A DNA stretch of 9,352 bases from CAJQND01 sp051010095 (GTDB taxonomy: Bacteria; Pseudomonadota; Alphaproteobacteria; Rhizobiales; CAJQND01). Positions 1-6,389 of this stretch are shown piece after piece; within the stretch, counting starts at the first letter, position 1, and each line of letters opens with the position of its first letter. The notes beneath the pieces were generated by a model, which saw only the letters and a program-made list of their open reading frames with translations, made no database searches and was not told the DNA's origin. The position numbers and the translations under genes were made by a program. The stretch lies in contig JBPCVX010000059.1 of the NCBI GenBank assembly GCA_051010095.1, positions 1 to 9,352 on the forward strand. Reading direction: 5' to 3'.

Positions 1-1
1 A

Positions 2-124
2 GCAGGGGCTGGCTTCATCGTTGCTATCTGCGGCGAGATCATGACAATGCCTGGCCTGCCACGGGTGCCATCGGCTGAGGCCATCTGCCTCAACGAACAA
101 GGCGAAATCGACGGACTGTTTTAG
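2..124 (+). CDS. fhs: Formate-tetrahydrofolate ligase, C-terminal end (partial)
   Basis: Only the last 40 codons are present; the gene enters from the left edge and ends at TAG 122-124. The visible peptide contains the segment GEIMTMPGLPRVPSAEAI and ends in DGLF, which is the very conserved C-terminus of formyltetrahydrofolate synthetase (family pattern G-x-I-M-T-M-P-G-L-P, ending in GLF). The enzyme is cytoplasmic and joins formate to THF with ATP. In methylotrophs it can also run in reverse, releasing formate and making ATP from 10-formyl-THF. folD begins 9 bases downstream, so the two are probably co-transcribed and act on consecutive folate intermediates. The active site and P-loop lie outside the window and cannot be checked. 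The family call is secure despite the short length because this tail is distinctive. Confidence 0.88.
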   Translation, partial: AGAGFIVAICGEIMTMPGLPRVPSAEAICLNEQGEIDGLF

Positions 125-133
125 GGAAAAACC

Positions 134-1036
134 ATGAGCGCTAAAATTATCGACGGCAAGGCCTTCGCGGCCAACATTCGCGTCAAAGTGGCCGAACATG
201 TGGCCCGCATCAAAGGCGAACACGGCATTACGCCCGGTCTGGCGGTTGTGCTTGTGGGCGAAGACCCGGCAAGCGAAGTTTATGTGCGCAACAAGGGCAA
301 ACAAACCCTTGAAGTGGCCATGAACTCATACGAGCACAAGCTCGATGCGGAAACATCGGAAGAGGATTTGCTGGCGCTCATTGATCAACTCAACAATGAC
401 CCTGCAGTGCATGGCATATTGGTGCAGCTGCCCTTGCCCGGCCATTTGAACGAGGATCTGGTGATCAACTCGATTAAACCTGAAAAGGATGTGGACGGAT
501 TTCACATCTCCAATGTGGGTTTGCTGAGCACGGGGCAAAAATCCATGGTGCCGTGCACACCGCTTGGCTGTTTAATGATGCTGCGTGATCATCATGGCTC
601 GCTGTCTGGGCTTAACGCTGTTGTGGTGGGCCGCTCAAACATTGTGGGCAAGCCCATGGCGAACCTGTTGCTGCGCGACAGCTGCACGGTGACCATCGCC
701 CACAGCCGTACCAAGGATATTGAAGAGGTATGCAGGCGCGCCGACATTCTGGTGGCTGCTGTTGGCCGCCCTGAAATGATTACCGGCGATTGGGTGAAAC
801 CTGGTGCAACGGTAATTGATGTTGGGATTAACCGGATACCGGCACCGGAAAAAGGTGAAGGTAAACACCGGCTCGTTGGAGATGTTGAGTTCGCGAGTGC
901 TGCAGAAGTTGCTGGCGCCATTACGCCTGTGCCAGGCGGCGTGGGCCCAATGACAATTGCCTGCCTGCTGGCCAACACGGTAACCGCGTGCAGCCGTGCA
1001 CATGGCTTGATCGAACCTGAAGGATTGACCGCTTAG
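134..1036 (+). CDS. folD: Bifunctional methylene-THF dehydrogenase / methenyl-THF cyclohydrolase FolD
   Basis: A complete 300-residue protein of normal family length. FolD oxidises 5,10-methylene-THF to methenyl-THF with NADP and hydrolyses that to 10-formyl-THF in the cytosol. The family's active-site residues are all present: Tyr50 and Lys54 in YVRNK, Gln98 in GILVQLPLP, and Asp121 in KDVDGFH. The dinucleotide-binding loop VVGRSNIVGKPM is at about 164-175, and the conserved C-terminal PVPGGVGPMT is at 265-274. The ATG at 134 is supported by an AGGGA Shine-Dalgarno-like stretch that begins inside the fhs stop codon, consistent with translational coupling. With fhs it makes a folate C1 module that can take the methylene-THF made by N-methylglutamate dehydrogenase to formate. 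It ends 5 bases from the stop of the convergent transporter gene, and no obvious terminator lies between them. Confidence 0.97.
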   Translation: MSAKIIDGKAFAANIRVKVAEHVARIKGEHGITPGLAVVLVGEDPASEVYVRNKGKQTLEVAMNSYEHKLDAETSEEDLLALIDQLNNDPAVHGILVQLPLPGHLNEDLVINSIKPEKDVDGFHISNVGLLSTGQKSMVPCTPLGCLMMLRDHHGSLSGLNAVVVGRSNIVGKPMANLLLRDSCTVTIAHSRTKDIEEVCRRADILVAAVGRPEMITGDWVKPGATVIDVGINRIPAPEKGEGKHRLVGDVEFASAAEVAGAITPVPGGVGPMTIACLLANTVTACSRAHGLIEPEGLTA

Positions 1037-1041
1037 GTGGC

Positions 1042-1758
1042 TTAGGCCGCATTGAAAGCGATCGGTCCCGTCTCCAGCATCACGCTAACCCCAAGCCAAA
1101 TGGCGATCGCAGCGATTGCCATTTGCAACCCCTTGAAAATCCACCCCGTTCCTGATTGCCCATAACGCAATGGCCAGGATGCGGCAAGGGTGAGCAGCGC
1201 CATGCCGAGCATCGAGCCAATGCCGAACGCTGCCACATAGCCCAGGGCTGCCCAGCTGTCGCGTGTTGCGGCAAGCGCAAGTGCAATCAACCCGGCAGAA
1301 CCTGCTGCCCCATGGGCGAGACCCACCATGAAAGATTTCAAGGGAAATCCGTTCGCGTGTTTGTGCTCATGGGCGTCTTGCTCGTGAGAAACTTTGGCTT
1401 CTTCATGGCTGTGGGCGTGAATGTGGCGGCTGCCATCGCCATGATCATGCACATGGAAATGCACTTTCTTTTGACGCATCTTGAAGACCACGTGCAGGCC
1501 CAAAACCACCAGCATAATGCCGACAGTAAATTCTAACGCCGCAGACAGGCGTTCGGTGAGAACAAGCCCTAAAAAGATAACCGCTGAACACAGAGCAAAA
1601 AGCGTGATCGTGTGGCCCAAACCCCACGTTGCTCCCAGCAGGGCGAGGCGTCTGCGCGAGGTTTTCTTAGTGCTCAAAGCGCCTACAGCGGCCAGATGGT
1701 CGGCTTCAAGGGCGTGGCCCATACCGACCACAAACCCTAATGCTAGAAATTGCTCCAC
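1042..1758 (-). CDS. NiCoT/UreH-type nickel or cobalt transporter with His-rich loop
   Basis: A 238-residue integral membrane protein. Near the N-terminus, helix 1 carries HALEADH (His15, Asp20, His21), which matches the H-x4-D-H metal-selectivity motif of NiCoT permeases. A second motif, LGHT, with His49, resembles the LGHS motif of the same family. About six hydrophobic segments can be seen (roughly 3-28, 40-67, 72-93, 141-163, 168-193 and 208-230). Between helices 3 and 4 a cytoplasmic-type loop (about 100-134) holds 12 histidines, typical of Ni/Co binding. The protein is shorter than classical NixA/HoxN (about 330 residues or more) and resembles the compact proteins often labelled urease accessory UreH-like. 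The start is GTG (1756-1758) with GGAG 8 bases upstream. It lies 110 bases downstream of gmaS on the same strand. Whether it moves Ni or Co cannot be told from sequence; no urease, hydrogenase or cobalamin gene is in view. Confidence 0.8.
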   Translation of the reverse strand: MEQFLALGFVVGMGHALEADHLAAVGALSTKKTSRRRLALLGATWGLGHTITLFALCSAVIFLGLVLTERLSAALEFTVGIMLVVLGLHVVFKMRQKKVHFHVHDHGDGSRHIHAHSHEEAKVSHEQDAHEHKHANGFPLKSFMVGLAHGAAGSAGLIALALAATRDSWAALGYVAAFGIGSMLGMALLTLAASWPLRYGQSGTGWIFKGLQMAIAAIAIWLGVSVMLETGPIAFNAA

Positions 1759-1787
1759 TTAACCCGCTCCGCTCAACCAAAGGCTAA

Positions 1788-1847
1788 GCGGTATCACGAC
1801 CGCATGGGTAGCGCCACGCGGTTTGCGGCACTATCAACCGGTTTGCG
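1788..1847. repeat. Small repeats between gmaS and the transporter gene
   Basis: The 110-base gap between gmaS and the transporter contains a 9-base direct repeat, CGGTTTGCG, at 1819-1827 and 1839-1847. The copies are exactly 20 bases apart, about two helical turns. It also contains a 5-bp stem-loop, GCGGT-ATCACG-ACCGC, at 1788-1803. The repeats lie about 60-90 bases upstream of the transporter's GTG start, a reasonable distance for a regulator site. The hairpin lacks a T-run, so it is not a convincing terminator. No cobalamin riboswitch or NikR-type inverted repeat was recognised. A role is inferred only from position. Confidence 0.35.
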
Positions 1848-1868
1848 TCATCCCCAAATGCCTAGGCC

Positions 1869-3176
1869 TTAGACATCAAGGCCGTTTTGGCGCTCCCACT
1901 CAGAGAAGTGATGCGCAAACTCGTTCCACTCCTGGTTTTTGAGCTTTAGGTATGAGGCACACAATTCCTCGCCCAAAATCTTGGGAAGTTCCTTTGACGC
2001 CCCAAACAACCGCATGGCATCCACCATGTTGAGTGGCAACAAAGGTGCATTCTTCACTGTGTGGCCTTCAGCGTACATGTCGATATCGTAGCGCTTGCCT
2101 GGATTGGTCTTGTTTTCAACGCCATGCAATCCTGCGCCTGCAACGAGTGCCTGCAAAAGGTATGGGTTTGTCGCCCCATCAGCTAAACGCACTTCAATGC
2201 GATTATTATCTGGAATGCGTATCATGTGGGTACGGTTATTGCCTGAATAGGTCACCGTGTTAGGTGCCCATGTGGCGCCAGACGTGGTGCGCGGCGCGTT
2301 AATGCGCTTATAGCTGTTGACGATCGGGTTGGTGATCAAGGTGCCGGCAGTTGCATGCTTGAGCAATCCACCAATAAAATGATAGGCAAGATCCGACAGG
2401 CCAAGCTCGCCCTTCTTATCCATCATCAGGTTCTTCTTACCTGTTTTGTTCCACACCGACACGTGACAATGGGTGCCGTTGCCGGTGAGGCCTTCAATTG
2501 GCTTCGGCATAAACGTGGCGCGGAAGCCGTGCTTCTCAGCGAGGGTTTTCACCATATATTTATAGAAGACGTGACGGTCGGCGGTTTCAAGAGCACCCGC
2601 AGGTCCCCAATTCTGCTCAAACTGGCCATTGGCGTCTTCATGGTCGTTTTGATACGGGCCCCATCCAAGCGTTTCCATATGATCGCAAATCTCGGAAATA
2701 AAGTCGAAACGGCGCATAACCGCCTGCTGGTCATAACAGGGCTTTGGCCTGGTATCAGCTTCATCGGCAACGGCTGTGCCATCCAGGTTCAGCAAGAAGA
2801 ACTCGCATTCAACCCCACTCATGATGGAATACCCTTTGTCTTTTGCATCACTCAGTACTTTTTTCAGCACCGTGCGTGGGCAATGCTCAACTTTGTTGGG
2901 TCCCAAAAACAAATCACCAGGCACCCAAGCCACCTCTGGCTGCCAAGGCAGTTGGATCATGGCTTCAGGGTCGGGTAGTGCAAACATATCTGTGTCAGCG
3001 GGTGTCATGTCCAAATGGGCGGCAAAGCCCGCAAAGCCTGCCCCATCTTCCTGCATGCCCGCTATTGCCGATGTGGGCACCAGCTTTGAACGTGTTACGC
3101 CAAACAAGTCGGTAAAACTGACGAGGAAAAAGCGAATCCCCTTTTTCTTGGCGATTTTTTCTAAACTGATAGTCAT
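1869..3176 (-). CDS. gmaS: Gamma-glutamylmethylamide synthetase (glutamine synthetase family)
   Basis: A complete 435-residue protein of the glutamine synthetase superfamily. In the N-methylglutamate pathway, GmaS joins methylamine to glutamate with ATP to give gamma-glutamylmethylamide. Sequence evidence: metal and substrate glutamates in GVECEFF (Glu123, Glu125) and NDHEDANGQFE (Glu180, Glu187), the nucleotide-site NGTHCH (His236), NSYKRINAPR (288-297 region, Arg291), and the C-terminal RIEVRLADGATNPYL around 326-340. The segment where classical GSI-beta enzymes have the adenylylated Tyr reads VKNAPLLPLN (about 374-383) with no Tyr, so GlnE-type control is unlikely. The ATG at 3176 follows a GAGAGGGA ribosome site by 6 bases. 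It is 47 bases downstream of mgsC. Sequence alone does not separate GmaS cleanly from type III GlnT; the assignment rests on the mgsABC neighbours and the overall GmaS/GlnT-like sequence. Confidence 0.88.
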   Translation of the reverse strand: MTISLEKIAKKKGIRFFLVSFTDLFGVTRSKLVPTSAIAGMQEDGAGFAGFAAHLDMTPADTDMFALPDPEAMIQLPWQPEVAWVPGDLFLGPNKVEHCPRTVLKKVLSDAKDKGYSIMSGVECEFFLLNLDGTAVADEADTRPKPCYDQQAVMRRFDFISEICDHMETLGWGPYQNDHEDANGQFEQNWGPAGALETADRHVFYKYMVKTLAEKHGFRATFMPKPIEGLTGNGTHCHVSVWNKTGKKNLMMDKKGELGLSDLAYHFIGGLLKHATAGTLITNPIVNSYKRINAPRTTSGATWAPNTVTYSGNNRTHMIRIPDNNRIEVRLADGATNPYLLQALVAGAGLHGVENKTNPGKRYDIDMYAEGHTVKNAPLLPLNMVDAMRLFGASKELPKILGEELCASYLKLKNQEWNEFAHHFSEWERQNGLDV

Positions 3177-3223
3177 GGAGTTCCCTCTCTCAAATTTGTT
3201 TGCCTCGGTGCGTTGGAAAACGC

Positions 3224-4549
3224 TTATGGATTATTGACGCCAGGGATCCAATTGGTGCCCGCCAATGGAATGCCCGACATTGCGGCTGCCTCTACAGTTA
3301 AGGCCACCATATCTTCTGGTTCAAGATTATGTACATGACTTTTGCCGCAGGCACGCGCCACCGTTTGCACTTCCAGGGTCAGCACACGCAGATAATTAGC
3401 AAGCCTGTGGCCAGCGGTTACGGGATCAAGTCTTTTCATAAGGTCTGGATCTTGCGTGGTAATGCCGGCGGGATCGGTACCATCCTGGTAATCCTCCCAG
3501 CACCCTGCAGCGGTGCCGAGCTTTTCGTAATCATCTTCCCAATACGGGTCTTGATCACCTAAAGCAATTAATGCCGCAGTGCCTATGGAACACGCATCGG
3601 CGCCCATGGCGAGCGCCTTGGCCACATCCGCACCAGAACGAATGCCACCGCCCACGACAAGCTGCACCTTGCGGTGCATGTCTAAATCTTTAAGTGCTTG
3701 AACAGCTTCTTTAACCGCAACCAAAGTGGGTTGACCGATATGTTCGATGAACACGTCCTGGGTTGCAGCGGTACCACCTTGCATGCCGTCGACCACCACA
3801 ACATCAGCGCCCGCTTTCACTGCCAAAGCGGTATCGTAATAAGGCCTGGCTGCACCACATTTAATGTAGATGGGTTTCTCCCAATTGGTGATCTCGCGCA
3901 ATTCTAGAATTTTGATCGCCAGATCATCTGGCCCGGTCCAATCTGGGTGGCGACAGGCCGAGCGTTGATCGATGCCAACTGGCAAGGTGCGCATTTCACC
4001 AACCCGCTCGGTAATTTTTTGGCCCAGCAACATGCCACCACCGCCAGGTTTTGCACCCTGTCCAACAACGACTTCGATGGCGTCTGCCTTGCGCAGATCA
4101 TCTGGGTTCATGCCATAGCGTGAGGGCAAATATTGATACACAAGCTGGGTTGAATGGCCACGCTCCTCTGGCGTCATGCCGCCATCACCTGTGGTGGTTG
4201 AGGTGCCAACTTCGCTGGCGCCGCGCCCCAAAGCTTCCTTGGCATTTGCAGAGAGAGACCCAAAGCTCATACCAGCGATTGTCACCGGTGTTTTCAACAC
4301 AATCGGTTTTTTCGCATAGCGCGTGCCAAGAGTAACGTCGGTGCCACATTTCTCACGGTATCCTTCAAGTGGGTAACGCGAAACAGAAGCACCTTTCATG
4401 AGCAAATCATCAAAAGTTGGAATATAGCGTTTCGCGCCAAATCCCCGGATGCGGTAGAGGCCCGTTTGGGCGGCCTGGCGTATGTAATCGATCGCATAGT
4501 CGTCGAAGGTTTCCGACTTGCGCTGCTTCATGGTTTTCATATCTGACAT
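3224..4549 (-). CDS. mgsC: N-methylglutamate synthase FMN subunit (glutamate synthase-like)
   Basis: A complete 441-residue protein matching the FMN-binding synthase domain of glutamate synthase (GltB/GltS). It is expected to carry out the flavin-dependent step that forms N-methylglutamate, in complex with MgsA and MgsB in the cytosol. Visible motifs are SFGSLS (95-100), QGAKPGGGGML (164-174), KCGAARPY (230-237), DGMQGGTAA (254-262) and the phosphate-binding VVGGGIRSGADVAKAL (298-313). At 348-366, where GltB has three cysteines for a 3Fe-4S cluster, only Cys350 remains (GCWEDYQDGTDPAGITTQD), so the cluster is probably absent. The ATG at 4549 lies 12 bases after mgsB. An AGGA that overlaps the mgsB TAG serves as its likely ribosome site. 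Other FMN-binding glutamate synthase-like proteins share the fold; mgsA and mgsB alongside make the MgsC identity likely. Confidence 0.9.
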   Translation of the reverse strand: MSDMKTMKQRKSETFDDYAIDYIRQAAQTGLYRIRGFGAKRYIPTFDDLLMKGASVSRYPLEGYREKCGTDVTLGTRYAKKPIVLKTPVTIAGMSFGSLSANAKEALGRGASEVGTSTTTGDGGMTPEERGHSTQLVYQYLPSRYGMNPDDLRKADAIEVVVGQGAKPGGGGMLLGQKITERVGEMRTLPVGIDQRSACRHPDWTGPDDLAIKILELREITNWEKPIYIKCGAARPYYDTALAVKAGADVVVVDGMQGGTAATQDVFIEHIGQPTLVAVKEAVQALKDLDMHRKVQLVVGGGIRSGADVAKALAMGADACSIGTAALIALGDQDPYWEDDYEKLGTAAGCWEDYQDGTDPAGITTQDPDLMKRLDPVTAGHRLANYLRVLTLEVQTVARACGKSHVHNLEPEDMVALTVEAAAMSGIPLAGTNWIPGVNNP

Positions 4550-4561
4550 AGCAAGTGGTTC

Positions 4562-5263
4562 CTAATAGGCATCAACGTTTTCGATTTTGAAATTATAGAG
4601 CTGGCGCGCAGAGCCATAGCGCTTGAAGTCTGAGGCTTTCATATCCTCACATCCAGCAGCGTCAAGCAACGCTTGAAGCTGATCCAAATGCTCCTGGCGC
4701 ATTTCTTTCTCAATGCAATCAGCACCCAAACTGGAAACATCTCCGCGCACATATATGCGTGTTTCATAAAGGCTGTCGCCCAGCGCATCACCCGCATCAC
4801 CGCACACCACCAGGGTGCCGGCTTGCGCCATGAAGCAGCTCATATGGCCCACATTGCCCTTAACAACGATGTTTCCACCCTTAAGCGAGATACCGCAGCG
4901 CGCCGCAGCATTTCCTTCAATCACCAGCAAGCCTCCATGCGCGGTTGCGCCAGCTGCCTGGCTCACGTCACCTTTTACGTGCACGCGGCCCGACATCATG
5001 TTTTCTGCAACACCCTGGCCGGCGTTGCCATCGATGGTGATGGAAGCAGACTTGTTCATACCCGCACAGAAATATCCAACATGGCCATCAATATCGACAC
5101 TCACCGGCGCATCCAGCCCGCAGGCCAACGCATGCGACCCGCGTGGGGAAACCACGCGAAAGGCGCCTTGATCTTCGCTTCCATTGAGGCTTTGCAGAAG
5201 TACGTTTGCTGCGCGCAAATCGAGCGATTTGAGATCAATCTCTTTTACATTTGTTGAGGTCAT
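4562..5263 (-). CDS. mgsB: N-methylglutamate synthase GXGXG subunit
   Basis: A complete 233-residue protein corresponding to the C-terminal GXGXG beta-helix domain of glutamate synthase, here a free-standing subunit. The domain spans roughly residues 50-175 and is built of short repeated turns, each ending in glycine: DIDGHVG (57-63), TIDGNAG (76-82), HVKGDVS (95-101), VIEGNAA (114-120), VVKGNVG (133-139), VVCGDAG (152-158) and YVRGDVS (171-177), spaced about 19 residues apart. In GltB this domain is structural and helps hold the other domains together; a scaffolding role is inferred here. The ATG at 5261-5263 touches the mgsA TAA with no gap (TAAATG), and the ribosome site would be a GGAAAGAAG-like stretch inside the end of mgsA. 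Coupled translation with mgsA and mgsC would favour equal subunit amounts. Confidence 0.9.
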   Translation of the reverse strand: MTSTNVKEIDLKSLDLRAANVLLQSLNGSEDQGAFRVVSPRGSHALACGLDAPVSVDIDGHVGYFCAGMNKSASITIDGNAGQGVAENMMSGRVHVKGDVSQAAGATAHGGLLVIEGNAAARCGISLKGGNIVVKGNVGHMSCFMAQAGTLVVCGDAGDALGDSLYETRIYVRGDVSSLGADCIEKEMRQEHLDQLQALLDAAGCEDMKASDFKRYGSARQLYNFKIENVDAY

Positions 5264-6169
5264 TTAGGCTTCTTTCCCCCAGCTATACACCGTGGCGGGC
5301 TCGGGCTCCCAAACCTTGGCTTGCTTAATACCAGGCAGGCCTACAAGTGCCCGATACTCAGAAGCAAAAGCCACATAATCATCTGTCTCTGCCAATACGG
5401 CGGGCTTGCATGCAATGGGATCACGCATCACTGCAAAACCATCACGCGTGCCGGCAACGAAGGTGTAAAACCCATCGAGTGCATCAATGCAATCTTCAAA
5501 CGCCTCATGCAGTGAACGGCCATCCTTCATGCGGCTGGATATATAAGCGGCACCCACTTCAGTATCGTTCTCAGTGCGGATTTTCATGCCTTTATGAGTA
5601 ACCAGATATTCCCTGAGCCGGTTATGGTTTGAGAGCGAACCATTATGCACCAGGCACAAATCAGCACCGGTTGAAAAAGGGTGAGAGCCCGCCGTGGTGA
5701 CAGCACTTTCAGTGGCCATGCGGGTATGGCCGATCACATGCGTGCCCTTCATTGCGGTCATGTCAAAACGTTCAGCCACTTCTTCGGGCAAGCCCGCTTC
5801 TTTATAAATCTCAATCACTGCGCCATAGCTCATAACCTGCAGCAATGGGTCATGGGTCTCGATTGCCTCAACCACCACTTCGGGATCGCTAGAAGTGGTG
5901 ATCACGCAATGGCTCTCGTTCACATCATCTTCAAAATCGCCATCGAATTCATCGCGCAACGCATCGGTGAGCGTGCCCCAATGAAAATCGGGATCTGGAT
6001 GAAAAGCGGTAATTTTGGTTGCGCCATTAGCGGCAGGTTCGTGATAAATGGCAACGCCAGCGCTATCTGGCCCGCGGTCTGTCATTTCCACCAGCATGGG
6101 CGTAAACAGTTCACCCAATTTGTCACTTAAGCCTTCGTTTTTAATATAAAGCCCAACAATGCCACACAT
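5264..6169 (-). CDS. mgsA: N-methylglutamate synthase glutaminase-like subunit (class II amidotransferase)
   Basis: A complete 301-residue protein of the class II (Ntn) glutamine amidotransferase family, similar to the N-terminal domain of glutamate synthase. It starts MCGIVG, so Cys2 would become the N-terminal nucleophile after Met removal. Other active-site elements are RGPDSAG (32-38), GHTRMATES (147-155), HNGSLSNHN (175-183) and NDTE (201-204). In N-methylglutamate synthase this subunit probably hydrolyses gamma-glutamylmethylamide (or glutamine) and passes the amine to the FMN subunit. It is the first gene of the mgsABC-gmaS transcription unit. ATG 6167-6169 is preceded by AAGAGG with 9 bases between. 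Upstream lies a promoter-like region with two palindromes. Alone it could be taken for another class II amidotransferase; the order with mgsB and mgsC makes the call strong. Confidence 0.92.
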   Translation of the reverse strand: MCGIVGLYIKNEGLSDKLGELFTPMLVEMTDRGPDSAGVAIYHEPAANGATKITAFHPDPDFHWGTLTDALRDEFDGDFEDDVNESHCVITTSSDPEVVVEAIETHDPLLQVMSYGAVIEIYKEAGLPEEVAERFDMTAMKGTHVIGHTRMATESAVTTAGSHPFSTGADLCLVHNGSLSNHNRLREYLVTHKGMKIRTENDTEVGAAYISSRMKDGRSLHEAFEDCIDALDGFYTFVAGTRDGFAVMRDPIACKPAVLAETDDYVAFASEYRALVGLPGIKQAKVWEPEPATVYSWGKEA

Positions 6170-6193
6170 GGCCTGGAACCTCTTGTTTGATTG

Positions 6194-6208
6194 AATGTTA
6201 ATAACATT
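6194..6208. promoter_or_regulatory. Palindrome near the mgsA transcription start (possible operator)
   Basis: A perfect inverted repeat with 7-base arms and a one-base centre, AATGTTA-A-TAACATT. It lies 25-39 bases upstream of the mgsA start codon and overlaps the downstream edge of the proposed -10 region. That is a usual position for a repressor operator. The binding protein is not known, and no regulator gene is in the window. Confidence 0.5.
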
Positions 6209-6235
6209 ACTTTCCTATCAGGAAACTCAAGTCAA
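6206..6235 (-). promoter_or_regulatory. Putative sigma70-type promoter for mgsABC-gmaS
   Basis: Read on the minus strand, TTGACT (6230-6235) is a strong -35 match. AGTAAT (6206-6211), 18 bases further on, is a fair -10 match (4 of 6 to TATAAT). Transcription would start near 6199, leaving a short leader before mgsA. The -35 is clear and the -10 is only moderate, as expected for a regulated promoter. The assignment is by eye. Confidence 0.45.
6211..6225. promoter_or_regulatory. Second palindrome, between the proposed -35 and -10
   Basis: A perfect inverted repeat with 6-base arms and a 3-base spacer, TTTCCT-ATC-AGGAAA. It lies almost entirely within the spacer of the proposed mgsA promoter and is 2 bases from the AATGTTA palindrome. 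TTTCC/GGAAA arms occur in sites of several dimeric regulators, so no family is assigned. Confidence 0.45.
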
Positions 6236-6389
6236 GAGCCAATCGCACACAATACACTTAGAGATTCACACTTTTTCAAACTGCGGGTGATATGATCGCG
6301 AGATTCCATGAAAATGGCTTCAATTCAGCACGCGCGCTGCACAAAAGTAGCCATTTCCTTGCCGCATTTGCGTGGATATCATCTGGCCC

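Larger units (their letters stand above)
6170..6389. other. Divergent intergenic region between mgsA and the DUF3750 gene
   Basis: These 220 bases separate two divergently read genes and are clearly more AT-rich than the flanking coding sequence. The left third holds the mgsA promoter and two palindromes. The right two-thirds should hold the promoter of the DUF3750 gene, but no convincing -35/-10 pair was found there; TATGAT at about 6290-6295 is the best -10 candidate and lacks a good partner. Small reading frames in this stretch have no protein-like character and were left out. Confidence 0.6.

Noticed and set aside
1759..1868. Cobalamin or NiCo riboswitch upstream of the transporter
   Set aside because: The gap of 110 bases is too short for a full cobalamin riboswitch and no conserved core motif was recognised.
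2355..2978. 207-codon open frame on the plus strand across gmaS
   Set aside because: It is antisense to a strongly conserved glutamine synthetase-family gene, and its translation shows no domain or protein-like pattern.
4673..5257. 194-codon open frame on the plus strand across mgsB
   Set aside because: It is antisense to the repetitive GXGXG domain; the open frame follows from the codon pattern of the real gene.
1869..6169. Ordinary glutamate synthase/glutamine synthetase (GOGAT-GS) ammonia assimilation cluster
   Set aside because: The glutamate synthase domains are split into three genes, the NADPH-binding small subunit (GltD) is missing, and the synthetase is of the GmaS/GlnT type; the set fits the N-methylglutamate pathway better.
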